From the NCBI GenBank assembly GCA_040757575.1, contig JBFLXA010000014.1, forward strand, positions 18,725-82,724: a stretch of 64,000 bases of DNA, read 5' to 3'. Positions 50,033-58,714 of this stretch are shown here, in pieces (position 1 is the first letter of the stretch; every line of letters begins with the position of its first letter). Below the pieces are notes generated by a model. The model was given only the letters and a program-made list of their open reading frames with translations. It was not told the origin of the DNA and made no database searches. This stretch comes from PFJX01 sp040757575. GTDB taxonomy: Bacteria; Pseudomonadota; Gammaproteobacteria; Burkholderiales; Thiobacillaceae. The translations under genes were made by a program, and so were the position numbers.

Positions 50033-50430
50033 TCCTCTCTCCTCTTGGCGATGGAAACGGTGGCGTGCTTGCCGTCACTTCCCTTGTATTTGAATTTCTC
50101 CAGCAGCAAGTCGCCCCTATGTGTGCCGGCGGCCAGCAGCGCCGCCGCTTCGGCCACGGCCGGTGTGCCCATGTATTTGCGCACCGTCTCCGAGGGACTG
50201 GGCACTTCGACTTGAGCGAGCGCCTCGGCGCTGAAAAACCGCAGCGGCCAGCCATGTTGGCTTGCCAACTCCAGGATAGCCGCCTCGTCGTGTTTCCTGT
50301 CGATGGTCGCGGCGCCGGCGACGGCCTTGAGTTCGATGTTCGCGGCGGCCAGCGCGTGCGTCACCGCCGCAGCCAGGGTGTCGAGCGAGGTGCCGCGGTC
50401 GCAGCCGAGGCCAAGCATCACGCGCGTCAT
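50029..50430 (-). CDS. cobE: CbiG C-terminal / CobE-like protein
   Basis: The 133-residue product matches the C-terminal domain of CbiG, which exists alone as CobE: VMLGLGCDRGTSLDTLAAAV at the start, then LKAVAGAATIDRKHDEAAIL and PSPSETVRKYMGTPAVAEAA. It starts inside the end of the cbiG N-terminal gene (ATGA), so the two halves of CbiG are encoded separately but translated together. Together they open the lactone ring of cobalt-factor IV/precorrin-5A. Confidence 0.88.
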   Translation of the reverse strand: MTRVMLGLGCDRGTSLDTLAAAVTHALAAANIELKAVAGAATIDRKHDEAAILELASQHGWPLRFFSAEALAQVEVPSPSETVRKYMGTPAVAEAAALLAAGTHRGDLLLEKFKYKGSDGKHATVSIAKRREE

Positions 50431-51170
50431 GCTTGGTCCTCCGGCGGCCGGTACACCACCAGGCGCTCTTCCAGCGTTTGCCATAACGGCGGCGGAATCT
50501 CGCGCCGCGTCACCCACAGCACGGCGCGGTAGCGATCCAAATCCATGTCCTCGAATCGGTTGAATAAGCGGATGTTGCCGGGCAGGGGCGTGGCACGGGT
50601 CCACCAGTTTTTCGCTCCGGCTTCCTGTACGAAGGCGATGGGCTCGCCGTTCACCACGTGGGCGGAGACGCGGGTGATGTTGATCTTCGGCGCCTCCACC
50701 TGCCAGCCAAGTTCGCGGCCGAGGATGTCGACGGGAATGGTCTTGCCCACGTCGGAAGCGGTGGTGAGCACGGGCGTGGCCCCCAGCAATTCGGCCAACT
50801 GTTCGGCGTAAGCGTTGGCGCCGCCGACATGACCCGACAGCACCGGGATGACGAATTGCGCGGCGTCGTCCACCACCAGCACGCCGGGGTCATCGTCCTT
50901 GGATTTCAAGTGCGGCGCGATCAGGCGCACCACTGCGCCCAGCGAGACGAAGAACACGATCTGGTCGTAGCCGGAGAACAGCGCGGCGATCTGCGCGCTC
51001 AAGGCGCCGTTGTAACCGTGCACCGTATTGGGTAGGCCGGCCATGATAGCGGCGAATTTATCAGCGACCACGACATCGGCCTGCGGCAGGCGTGGAGCCA
51101 GATCCGCCACTTGCTCGGCGCCGTGTTTGGTGATGGCGACCAGGGCGACGCGGGGTGTATTCATGTTCAT
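50427..51170 (-). CDS. cbiG: CbiG, N-terminal and central domains
   Basis: CbiG hydrolyses cobalt-precorrin-5A, releasing acetaldehyde, in the cobalt-early route. The 247-residue product has VALVAITKHGAEQVADLAP at the start, YDQIVFFVSLGAVVRLIAP, VVDDAAQFVIPVLSGHVGGAN and a central region with GRELGWQVEAPKINITRVSA. It lacks the C-terminal CobE-like domain, which is the next gene. Its presence, with cbiD and cbiX, marks the oxygen-independent type of ring contraction. Confidence 0.9.
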   Translation of the reverse strand: MNMNTPRVALVAITKHGAEQVADLAPRLPQADVVVADKFAAIMAGLPNTVHGYNGALSAQIAALFSGYDQIVFFVSLGAVVRLIAPHLKSKDDDPGVLVVDDAAQFVIPVLSGHVGGANAYAEQLAELLGATPVLTTASDVGKTIPVDILGRELGWQVEAPKINITRVSAHVVNGEPIAFVQEAGAKNWWTRATPLPGNIRLFNRFEDMDLDRYRAVLWVTRREIPPPLWQTLEERLVVYRPPEDQA

Positions 51171-51961
51171 GCGCTGACCTCGTTCGTTTGCGATTTCTTG
51201 CGGCAGCCCCGCACCAGCTCGCCGCGCGGACGGTGCGGGTTGCGCACCAGCAGCAGCGACAGATAATTCACCTTGGCGTTGCGCAGCGTGGCCACATCCG
51301 TGACGGTGCGCTCCTGGGGCGCGCCGACCTTTTCGATGAAGCGCGCGTGTTCCAGCAGGCCGCGGCGTTCCAGCAACGCGATGATGTCATCGAGCAGCGG
51401 TTTGACCTTGAGCAACACCAGCGTGTCGAACTCGTTCAACAGGATCTCGATGGTGGCGATGCCGTAGGCCGCCGGGATGATGGCGATGGCATCGTCAGTG
51501 TCGGCCAGCGGCATGTCCAGCCGCGCCGCCGCCGCATGGTAGGCGCTCACCCCGGCGATGGTCTCGATGCGCGCGGTTTCATTCAGCGCGGCCAGGGTGC
51601 GGGCGAGATGGCCGAAGGTGGAATAGGTCGAGGCGTCGCCCTCGACGAGAAAACACACGTCGCGCCCGGTCTCCAGCAGCCGCGACACGGTCTGCGCCGC
51701 CGCGAGCCAGTACTTGGCGAGGATTGCCGTGTCGTGGGTCATGGGGAATTGCAAGGCCGTGGCCGTGTCCGGTATCGCGAGACCGGCGCGCCGGGCAATG
51801 TCCAGGGCGTAGCTGTCGTCGCCCTTCTTGCGCACCGGATAGGTCCACAGGGCATCGCCGTGCAGCAGCGCCCAGGCGCGGCGCGTGATCAGTCCCGGAT
51901 CGCCGGGGCCGAGGGAAACGCCATAGAGCGTGCCTTTTGTAAACCGTTTCTTGTCAGTCAT
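51167..51961 (-). CDS. cobI: Precorrin-2 / cobalt-factor II C20-methyltransferase
   Basis: CobI/CbiL methylates C20 of the ring. The 264-residue product has TLYGVSLGPGDPGLITRRAW at the start, FLVEGDASTYSTFGHLARTL and IAGVSAYHAAAARLDMPLA, all typical of the SAM-dependent uroporphyrinogen methyltransferase fold. An ATG at 51961 overlaps the cobL stop by 8 bases and starts directly at the conserved core. Which substrate form (with or without cobalt) is used cannot be read from the sequence, but the gene set favours the cobalt form. Confidence 0.93.
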   Translation of the reverse strand: MTDKKRFTKGTLYGVSLGPGDPGLITRRAWALLHGDALWTYPVRKKGDDSYALDIARRAGLAIPDTATALQFPMTHDTAILAKYWLAAAQTVSRLLETGRDVCFLVEGDASTYSTFGHLARTLAALNETARIETIAGVSAYHAAAARLDMPLADTDDAIAIIPAAYGIATIEILLNEFDTLVLLKVKPLLDDIIALLERRGLLEHARFIEKVGAPQERTVTDVATLRNAKVNYLSLLLVRNPHRPRGELVRGCRKKSQTNEVSA

Positions 51962-53276
51962 GGTGCTCTCCACGGGTGGCGCACACGACCCACACCGGGT
52001 TTTCGGCGGCGAGGCGGTGCATGTCGAGGATGGGGCGGCCGCGCGAGGCTTGGAGCTGAGTGATGTCCCACTGCGCATCCGATTCTTTCAGCACGGCCAT
52101 GGCGGCGGCGACATTCTCGAAAGTGACGAAGTTCATTACCAGCCAGCCATGGGGTTTGAGACGCGCCAGAACGAGTCGAATGAGTTCGGCCAATTCGCCG
52201 CCCGAGCCGCCGATGAAGACGGCGTCGGGGTCGGGCCAGTGCTCCATGCCTTGCGGCGCCCTGGCGTGGATCAGCGTGTAGTTGTGCACGCCGAGGTCGC
52301 GCCGATTGGCGGCGGCGATGGCGGCGTCCTCGGCGTTCTTCTCGATGGCATAGACGTAACCGTCGGGACACAGACGCGCCGCCTCCAGGCCAACCGCGCC
52401 CGAGCCGGCGCCGATGTCCCAGACGATGCTGTCGGCGCGCAATTGCAGGCGCGCCAGCGATACCGCGCGCACCTCGCGTTTGGTGATCAGCCCCTTGTCG
52501 GGGTGGCGCTGGCGATAGCTGTCGTCGGCCAGGCCGAAGGTTACGTTGCGCGGCATGGGCGCCATGCGCCACAGCAACACGACGTTCGGTTCGGCGAACC
52601 GCATACGGGCCGCGTCGGCGATGGCGCAATCGGCGACCACGCGTTCCTCGGCCTGCAACAGCCGCTCGGCCACCGCCATGCGCCACGCATCGTCCAGACC
52701 TTCCGCCACCAGCATGCGGGCGATGCGCTCGGGGCTGTTGTCGGGGCTGGTGAAGATGGCGAGCCGTTCGTGCCGTTGCACCGCGCGCAGAATCGGGTAC
52801 AAGCCGTGGTCCGGCCCCGCGCCTTCGTGCCATTCGCCGGCGTCGCGACTGTGAACGGAGAGGATTTTCATGTCCTGCCACGGCAAGCCGAGGCGGGCGC
52901 AGGCCAGCTGCACCGTGGAGACGTTGGGCAGCACCTCGCAGGACTCGATGCACAGTCGCGACTGTAAGAACGCGGCGATGCCGTGACACAGCGGGTCGCC
53001 GGTGGCCAATACCACGACGCGTTTGCCCTGCGCCTGCGCCGCGCGTATCCACTCCGGTACCTGCATCAATTGGCCGGTGAGATCGCGGCGCTCGGCACGG
53101 GCCGGGATGTGCGCCGCGAACAACTCCAGGGTGCGCGTGCCGCCGATCGCGAGGTCGGCCTGCTCGATGTGAGCCAGCGCGCGCGGCGCGAGTCCGGCGG
53201 GGCCGTCGTCCAGCACGCCGATGATGCGGCAGGGTTCGGTGAATACGCCGGTCATTGAACTGAAACTCTCACTCAT
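51954..53276 (-). CDS. cobL: CobL (CbiE-CbiT fusion), precorrin-6B methyltransferase/decarboxylase
   Basis: CobL methylates C5 and C15 and decarboxylates the C12 acetate. The 440-residue product joins CbiE (about 15-220; RIIGVLDDGPAGLAPRALAH, VVLATGDPLCHGIAAFL, LPNVSTVQLACARLGLPW) and CbiT (about 240-430; TKREVRAVSLARLQLRADS, VWDIGAGSGAVGLEAAR, DAVFIGGSGGELAEL). The length is normal for the fusion. It starts 8 bases inside the end of cbiD. Confidence 0.95.
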   Translation of the reverse strand: MSESFSSMTGVFTEPCRIIGVLDDGPAGLAPRALAHIEQADLAIGGTRTLELFAAHIPARAERRDLTGQLMQVPEWIRAAQAQGKRVVVLATGDPLCHGIAAFLQSRLCIESCEVLPNVSTVQLACARLGLPWQDMKILSVHSRDAGEWHEGAGPDHGLYPILRAVQRHERLAIFTSPDNSPERIARMLVAEGLDDAWRMAVAERLLQAEERVVADCAIADAARMRFAEPNVVLLWRMAPMPRNVTFGLADDSYRQRHPDKGLITKREVRAVSLARLQLRADSIVWDIGAGSGAVGLEAARLCPDGYVYAIEKNAEDAAIAAANRRDLGVHNYTLIHARAPQGMEHWPDPDAVFIGGSGGELAELIRLVLARLKPHGWLVMNFVTFENVAAAMAVLKESDAQWDITQLQASRGRPILDMHRLAAENPVWVVCATRGEHHD

Positions 53277-54378
53277 CTATGTTGCCTTCCGCCTCGGCGA
53301 TCTTGTTGCCTTCGAAGTCGCATACCGAAACCTTCAAGGTGAATTTTCCCGGATAGCGGGCCGCAAGCGTCTGCACCACTCGCCGCGCCAGGGCGTGATG
53401 GAACGCGTCGACCAGGTCCAGTTCCGCCATGCGTTCGGCGGCGTAGCGCGCGGTTTCAGCCTGGCGGATGTCGTCGCAAACCGCTGTCGGCGCGCCGACC
53501 TCGCAGGCGAGAACGGCCAGCAGGTTGGTGTCGACCTCGGCGCGCCCCGCGTGGGTGATGGTCTCGCCCTGAGCCATCTTGGTGAGCTTGCCCACCATGC
53601 CGCCGATTACCACGTGGCGAATGCCTTGCGTGACCACGGTATCCAGGGCGTAGCGCAGAAAGTCGCCCATCTGCACGAAACAGGCGGGCGCGAGATGGGA
53701 CAGTTCCCGCATGACGAATTTCTCGGTGCGCCCGCCGGTGGTCAGCACCACCGTGTCCTGTCCCTGCGCCGCCGCGACTTCGATACCCTGAATCACGCTG
53801 GCGCGGAAGGCGGCGGTGGAATAGGGGCGCACGATGCCGGTGGTGCCGAGGATGGAGATGCCGCCGACGATGCCCAGGCGGGCGTTGAGGGTCTTCTTCG
53901 CCATGTCTTCGCCGCCGGGCACGGAGATGGTTACCTCCAGTCCCTGATGTTCCAGCAGGGCGCCGGCGGCGGCGCGTACGTTGGCTTCGATGTTTTGCCG
54001 CGGCACCGGGTTGATGGCCGGCCCGCCGACCTCCAGGCCGAGGCCTGGCAGGGTGATGGTGCCCACGCCCACGCCGCCCTTGAGGCGCACTTCGCCCCCC
54101 GCCTCGGGCAGCGGGCGGACGTCGGCGGTGAGATGGGCGCCGTGGGTGCAGTCCGGGTCGTCGCCGGCGTCCTTGACCACTACGGCATGGGCGCAGCCGC
54201 TTCCCACGCGGCCATCGGTCACCGTGAAATCGACGAGATCGCCGTTGGGCAGCAGGCATGTCACCACATCGGGTACCTGGCCGTGCACCAGCCCCTCGGT
54301 GGCGGCGCGGGCCGCGGCGGCCGAGCAGGCGCCGGTGGTGAATCCGGTGCGCGTACCCTTCTGTTTGGTTTTCTCCAT
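53269..54378 (-). CDS. cbiD: Cobalt-precorrin-5B C1-methyltransferase CbiD
   Basis: CbiD methylates C1 in the cobalt-early pathway. The 369-residue product has the clear N-terminal signature GTRTGFTTGACSAAAARAA, then PLPEAGGEVRLKGGVGVGTI, ISILGTTGIVRPYSTAAFRA and VIGGMVGKLTKMAQGE. The ATG at 54378 gives the normal length. It begins 23 bases after the cbiC stop. It replaces CobF of the aerobic route. Confidence 0.95.
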   Translation of the reverse strand: MEKTKQKGTRTGFTTGACSAAAARAATEGLVHGQVPDVVTCLLPNGDLVDFTVTDGRVGSGCAHAVVVKDAGDDPDCTHGAHLTADVRPLPEAGGEVRLKGGVGVGTITLPGLGLEVGGPAINPVPRQNIEANVRAAAGALLEHQGLEVTISVPGGEDMAKKTLNARLGIVGGISILGTTGIVRPYSTAAFRASVIQGIEVAAAQGQDTVVLTTGGRTEKFVMRELSHLAPACFVQMGDFLRYALDTVVTQGIRHVVIGGMVGKLTKMAQGETITHAGRAEVDTNLLAVLACEVGAPTAVCDDIRQAETARYAAERMAELDLVDAFHHALARRVVQTLAARYPGKFTLKVSVCDFEGNKIAEAEGNIDE

Positions 54379-54401
54379 CAAGGCCCGTGTGCTCCGCTGC
54401 G

Positions 54402-55064
54402 TTACGCCTTCTGCCGCGCTTCGGCCAGGGCCAGCAGCGCATGGATCGCGGCCACCACCAGCGTCGAACCGCCCTTGCGGCCCTCGGTGATGATCCAGGG
54501 GATCGCCGTCAGTCCGCTCAACGCGGCCTTGGACTCGGCGGCGGAGACGAAGCCCACCGGCATGCCGATGATGAGCGCCGGGCGCGCCTGTTCCTCGCCG
54601 ATCAAGCGCACCACCTCCAATAGCGCGGTGGGTGCATTGCCGACGGCGACGATGGCGCCGTCGAGCAGCCCCAGGCGCTGGGCCTTGCGCATGGCCTGCA
54701 CGGCGCGGGTGCTGTTTTCGGCGCGCGCCTGGGCGATGACGTCGTCGTCGCCGATGAACTGATGCGGCTCGACGCCGAAATGGGCCAGGCGAGGCCGCGA
54801 CACGCCGACGAGTATCATCTCCACGTCGGCAACGATGGGTCGGCCCGCCAGGATGGCGGCCACACCGGCGGCGACCGCATCCGGGTGAAACCGGGTCAGG
54901 CCGTTGAACTCGAAATCGGCCGTGGCGTGGATCATGCGCCGCACCAGCGGCCATTGCTCGGCGGTGTAGCCGTGCGCGCCGGCCTCGCGGTCGACGATGG
55001 CGAAGGAGTCGTGCTCGATCCGTTGGCCGGCCTGGGTCAGTTGTTCGGTGATGGTGTTGGTCAT
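54402..55064 (-). CDS. cbiC: Precorrin-8X / cobalt-precorrin-8 methylmutase
   Basis: CbiC/CobH moves the methyl group from C11 to C12, giving (hydrogeno)cobyrinate. The 220-residue product has IEHDSFAIVDREAGAHGYTA, VRRMIHATADFEF with the catalytic histidine, PIVADVEMILVGV and IIGMPVGFVSAAESKAAL. The length is normal. It overlaps cbiX at the start. Confidence 0.95.
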   Translation of the reverse strand: MTNTITEQLTQAGQRIEHDSFAIVDREAGAHGYTAEQWPLVRRMIHATADFEFNGLTRFHPDAVAAGVAAILAGRPIVADVEMILVGVSRPRLAHFGVEPHQFIGDDDVIAQARAENSTRAVQAMRKAQRLGLLDGAIVAVGNAPTALLEVVRLIGEEQARPALIIGMPVGFVSAAESKAALSGLTAIPWIITEGRKGGSTLVVAAIHALLALAEARQKA

Positions 55065-55936
55065 ATCGTTTGCACCGCCCTCGCGTGGTCATGTGCCTGG
55101 TGATCGTCGTGCTGATGATGACCATGGCCGTGGTCGTGAGCGATCTCGCGATACTTGCAGCCGTCGCACGGCATACGTCGCGCGTCGTCGTATCCGGCTT
55201 CGCTCACGCTCTGTTCGAGCAGGGCGAAGATCTCGTCTTCGAAACCGAAATACTCGCTGCGGGCGAAGCGGATGTGGGGATATTGCTGCCTCAGGTGCTC
55301 CACCTGGCGTTTGATGCGTTCCATGAGCGTGCCGGTGAACAGGTAATAGGGCAGCACCACGAGCTGCGTCATGCCCAGTCGTGCGTGGCGCTGTGCCACC
55401 CGTTCCAGGCGCGGGTGGGTGATGCCGGTGAAGGCGATGTCCACCAGTTCATGTTCGCCGGCTTCCTGCAGCCAGCGTGCCATCTTCGCCACCTCGCCGT
55501 TGGCCATGCGATCCGACGAGCCGCGGCCGAGCAAGATGACGCCAGTGGTCCTGGGGTCGGGCATGTCCAGCTCGCGCATGGCCTGGTGCAGGCGCCGTTT
55601 CAGAATGGCGAGTATGGGGTCGCAGGCGCCCAGGTGCGGCGCGTAGATGAACTCGGTTTGCGGATACCGGGCGCGGGCCGTTTCAATGTGTTCCGGTATT
55701 TCCATCTTGACGTGCCCGGCCGCGTTGAGAATCAACGGCACCACGATGACCCGCCGCGCATCGCGCGCCGCCCGCGCCAGCCCGGCCTCCACCAGCACGT
55801 CGGCGAATTCGATGAAACAGACGTCGATCTTCCAGTCGGGCCGGCGCTCGCGCCATTGCCGGGCGAACGCCTCGATTTCGCGGTTGCCGGCAGGGTCACG
55901 GGAGCCGTGCCCCACCAATAAAACGGTGTCCTTCAT
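55061..55936 (-). CDS. cbiX: Sirohydrochlorin cobaltochelatase CbiX (long type)
   Basis: CbiX puts cobalt into sirohydrochlorin early in the pathway. The 291-residue product is the two-domain type: LLVGHGSRDPAGNREIEAF with the metal-binding histidine, VPLILNAAGHVKMEIPEHI with the second, and a repeat half with VILLGRGSSDRMANGEVAKM and LPYYLFTGTLMERIKRQV. The C-terminus has MPCDGCKYRE, the MxCxxC cluster motif of long CbiX, and a His/Asp-rich tail (HDHGHGHHQHDDHQAHDH) that probably binds cobalt. It overlaps cobM. Confidence 0.95.
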   Translation of the reverse strand: MKDTVLLVGHGSRDPAGNREIEAFARQWRERRPDWKIDVCFIEFADVLVEAGLARAARDARRVIVVPLILNAAGHVKMEIPEHIETARARYPQTEFIYAPHLGACDPILAILKRRLHQAMRELDMPDPRTTGVILLGRGSSDRMANGEVAKMARWLQEAGEHELVDIAFTGITHPRLERVAQRHARLGMTQLVVLPYYLFTGTLMERIKRQVEHLRQQYPHIRFARSEYFGFEDEIFALLEQSVSEAGYDDARRMPCDGCKYREIAHDHGHGHHQHDDHQAHDHARAVQTI

Positions 55937-56730
55937 GTGTGTTCCTCCGGTTCCGATTTGATGCCGCGGCGAAAACGGTGGGTGAACGCGGCGTCATAGA
56001 GTTTCGATTTTTTCAGTTCCGGCCAGTACCGCGCGCCCAGTGTGGGGCTGGCGATGATCATGGCCTGGCTGTTGACCCTGGCGGCGCGGCATTTTTCGCG
56101 AATGTCGGCGAGAGTGCCGCGCACGGTGATTTCTTCCCCCGGCCAGCTGGCCTTGTGCACCACCAGCACCGGCGCGTCCTCGCGCCAGCCCGCCGCCCGC
56201 AGCTCGGACTGCACGGTCTTGAGCAGGGTGATGGAGAGGAACAGGCACAGCGTGCAGTGATGCCGCGCCAGCTCTGCCAGCGATTCGCCCTCGGGCATGG
56301 GCGTGCGGCCCGCGACGCGGGTGAGGATCACGGTCTGCGTCACTTCCGGCAGGGTCAGGCTCTCCACGGCGGTCGCCGCCGAGGCCAGAGCCGAGGAGAT
56401 ACCGGGCACCACGCCGACCTCGACGCCCGCCGCGTCCAGCGGCTGCACCATCTCGATGAGCGCGCCATACAATGTTGGATCGCCGGTTTGCAGGCGCACC
56501 ACCGTCGGATACGCCTGCGCCTTGTCGATCAGCCAGGCCGTGATCGCCTCCAGGGTCATGTCCTTGGAATCGGCGACCTCGCAGCCGGACGGTGCCCAGC
56601 GCAGGGCGCTCTCCGACACCAGCGAACCGGCGTAGAGAATCGCGGAGGCAGCAGAGATCAGATCTCGGCCCTTGACCGTGATCAGGTCCGGATCACCCGG
56701 ACCGGCGCCGACGAACCACACCTTGCCCAT
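55933..56730 (-). CDS. cobM: Precorrin-4 C11-methyltransferase CobM (CbiF)
   Basis: CobM/CbiF methylates C11. The 265-residue product has KVWFVGAGPGDPDLITVKG, VVRLQTGDPTLYGALIEMV, VVPGISSALASAATAVESL and the family segment LPEVTQTVILTRVAGRTPMP. The length is normal. The ATG at 56730 starts 2 bases after the cbiM stop. Confidence 0.95.
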   Translation of the reverse strand: MGKVWFVGAGPGDPDLITVKGRDLISAASAILYAGSLVSESALRWAPSGCEVADSKDMTLEAITAWLIDKAQAYPTVVRLQTGDPTLYGALIEMVQPLDAAGVEVGVVPGISSALASAATAVESLTLPEVTQTVILTRVAGRTPMPEGESLAELARHHCTLCLFLSITLLKTVQSELRAAGWREDAPVLVVHKASWPGEEITVRGTLADIREKCRAARVNSQAMIIASPTLGARYWPELKKSKLYDAAFTHRFRRGIKSEPEEHT

Positions 56731-56732
56731 GT

Positions 56733-57389
56733 TCAGCGTGCCAGCCTGAGCGTCTTCACGGCGAAACAGGTATCGACCAGTCGCGTGTGTTCGTAACGCT
56801 TGAGCAGGCGCACGGCACCATAGGTGATGAGCGGCTCGACGGCGACGATGGCCAGATACGAACCGGCGAAGGCCGCCCAGGCGGCAAACGGCGTGGCCAC
56901 GTCGGAGATGAGCAGCCAGAAGCCGACCATGGTGGTGACGCCGCCGTAGTACAGGGCGTCGAGCTTGAGGATGGACGCCCAACCGACGCGCTGGCCGCCA
57001 GCCGCGTCACGCAGCTTGCGGCCCACGGTGTAGTGCACCGCGATCAAGGGCAGCATCAGGGACAGCGAATTGACCGCCAGGTGCGGCAGGTCCACGGGGT
57101 CGAATAGCAGGCCCTGCAACAGCAGGCCGATGGCGAAGCCGATCAGTGTCGGCAAGAAGCCCAAGGTGAGATACATGGCCATGGCGCCGACGAAGTGCAA
57201 CTCGGATGGCCCCACGGGCGTGGAAAAGCTTTGCATGAACAGCGAGAAAAACAGCGCCGCGAGCAGCGTGCGGACCACGTCCGCCGGACGTCGAAGAAGG
57301 TCCTTGATGTAGAAGCCCAACAGGCCGACAGCCGAGACATTGGCGAGCATGACCTTGGCCTGGGCGATGTATCCGGGTTCGATATGCAT
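56733..57389 (-). CDS. cbiM: Cobalt-transport membrane component CbiM
   Basis: The 218-residue product starts with MHIEPGYIAQAKVMLANVSA, the N-terminal metal-binding signature of the CbiM/NikM S components (MHI...), and has five to six hydrophobic helices such as FVGAMAMYLTLGFLPTLIGF. The histidine near the N-terminus is expected to bind cobalt. No CbiN, CbiQ or CbiO genes are nearby, so it would need a shared energising unit or act alone. The ATG at 57389 follows AAAGGAG at the right distance. Confidence 0.83.
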   Translation of the reverse strand: MHIEPGYIAQAKVMLANVSAVGLLGFYIKDLLRRPADVVRTLLAALFFSLFMQSFSTPVGPSELHFVGAMAMYLTLGFLPTLIGFAIGLLLQGLLFDPVDLPHLAVNSLSLMLPLIAVHYTVGRKLRDAAGGQRVGWASILKLDALYYGGVTTMVGFWLLISDVATPFAAWAAFAGSYLAIVAVEPLITYGAVRLLKRYEHTRLVDTCFAVKTLRLAR

Positions 57390-57400
57390 GGTGATCTCCT

Positions 57401-58714
57401 TTACGTGGTTGATGTGGAATTCGGTGGTGCGAACAACCGCGCCGCGGCGAGCGGGTTGGATGGAAAATACAGGTGCAGATACGAGGCGTGCAGGCGCCCT
57501 TCGCGATAGACCGGCTCGCCGCGCCGCCCCGCCCGCGCACCAAAGCTCCAGGCGACGGGCGCAAGGGGACAATCCATCCGCGAATAATGGAACGTATGCC
57601 CGCGCAGCGTGCCTTCGGGCAGTTCGATGCCGTGCAGGCCGAGGTTGGCGAGTTTGTCCTGCATCGTCGCGTGCCCCGGCAACAGCCCGAGCATCTCGGC
57701 CCGCCTGCCGTTAACGTCCGTCAATGACTCCAGCAAATACAGCATGCCGCCGCACTCGGCGACGATGGGACGGCCATGGGCATGATGGGCGCGTATAGCG
57801 GTAAGCATCGTTTCGTTGGTAGCGAGCCGGTCGAGGTGTAGCTCCGGATAACCGCCCGGCAGGTAGAGCGCATCGGCAGGCGGCAGCGCCGCGTCATCGA
57901 GCGGCGAGAAGAACGTGAGTTCGGCACCGTGCGCTTGCAGCAGTTCGAGATTGGCGCGGTACACAAAGGCAAAGGCGGCGTCCCGCGCCACGGCGATGCG
58001 TACGCCCGCCAGGATCGGTTCGACCGGAGAGGCTGCCGGGGCGGCGAATGTGACCGAGGGCGGCAATGCAGTGTTACCACCGTTGAGTGCAGTCGCGGCC
58101 CGCGCGATGCGGGCATCGAGATCACCGACCTCGGTGGCCTGCACCAGGCCGAGGTGGCGTTCCGGCAGACTGATGTCGGCGTCGCGCGCCAGCCAGCCAT
58201 ATGTCGCCATGCCCGGCGGCAGGCTCTCGGCAAGCATTTCATAGTGACGCTCGCCCGCGACACGGTTGGCGAACACCCCGGCAAACGGCAGGTCCGGGCG
58301 ATAGCTCGCCAGGCCATGGGCCACGGCGCCGAAGGTCTGCGCCATGGCGCTGCCGTCGATCACCGCCAGCACCGGGATGTCGAACAGCATCGCGAGATCA
58401 GCGCTGGAGCGCTCGCCGTCGAACAGGCCCATGACGCCTTCGATAAGAATCAAGTCAGCCTCGCCTGCGGCTTCATATAAAAGTTGGCGGCAGTGGTCTT
58501 CACCGCCCATCCACAGGTCGAGTTGATACACCAGGTTGCTGGAGGCGCGTTCGAGGATCATGGGATCGAGAAAATCCGGCCCGGTCTTGAATACGCGCAC
58601 GCGTAGTCCCTGGTCACGGTAACGGCGTGCGAGCGCGGCGGTGACGGTGGTCTTGCCCTGACCGGAGGCCGGCGCGGCAATGAACAGCGCGGGGCAGTGA
58701 TGACTTCCGGTCAC
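57401..58714 (-). CDS. cobB: Cobyrinate a,c-diamide synthase
   Basis: CobB/CbiA amidates the a and c side chains, using glutamine and ATP. The 437-residue product has the P-loop ALFIAAPASGQGKTTVTAAL, FLDPMILERASSNLVYQLD, GVMGLFDGERSSADLAMLF and a glutaminase half with LPGGYPELHLDRLA, then GRPIVAECGGMLYLLESL with the nucleophile cysteine. The C-terminus has GHTFHYSRMD. It overlaps the cobO stop (ATGA). Confidence 0.95.
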   Translation of the reverse strand: MTGSHHCPALFIAAPASGQGKTTVTAALARRYRDQGLRVRVFKTGPDFLDPMILERASSNLVYQLDLWMGGEDHCRQLLYEAAGEADLILIEGVMGLFDGERSSADLAMLFDIPVLAVIDGSAMAQTFGAVAHGLASYRPDLPFAGVFANRVAGERHYEMLAESLPPGMATYGWLARDADISLPERHLGLVQATEVGDLDARIARAATALNGGNTALPPSVTFAAPAASPVEPILAGVRIAVARDAAFAFVYRANLELLQAHGAELTFFSPLDDAALPPADALYLPGGYPELHLDRLATNETMLTAIRAHHAHGRPIVAECGGMLYLLESLTDVNGRRAEMLGLLPGHATMQDKLANLGLHGIELPEGTLRGHTFHYSRMDCPLAPVAWSFGARAGRRGEPVYREGRLHASYLHLYFPSNPLAAARLFAPPNSTSTT

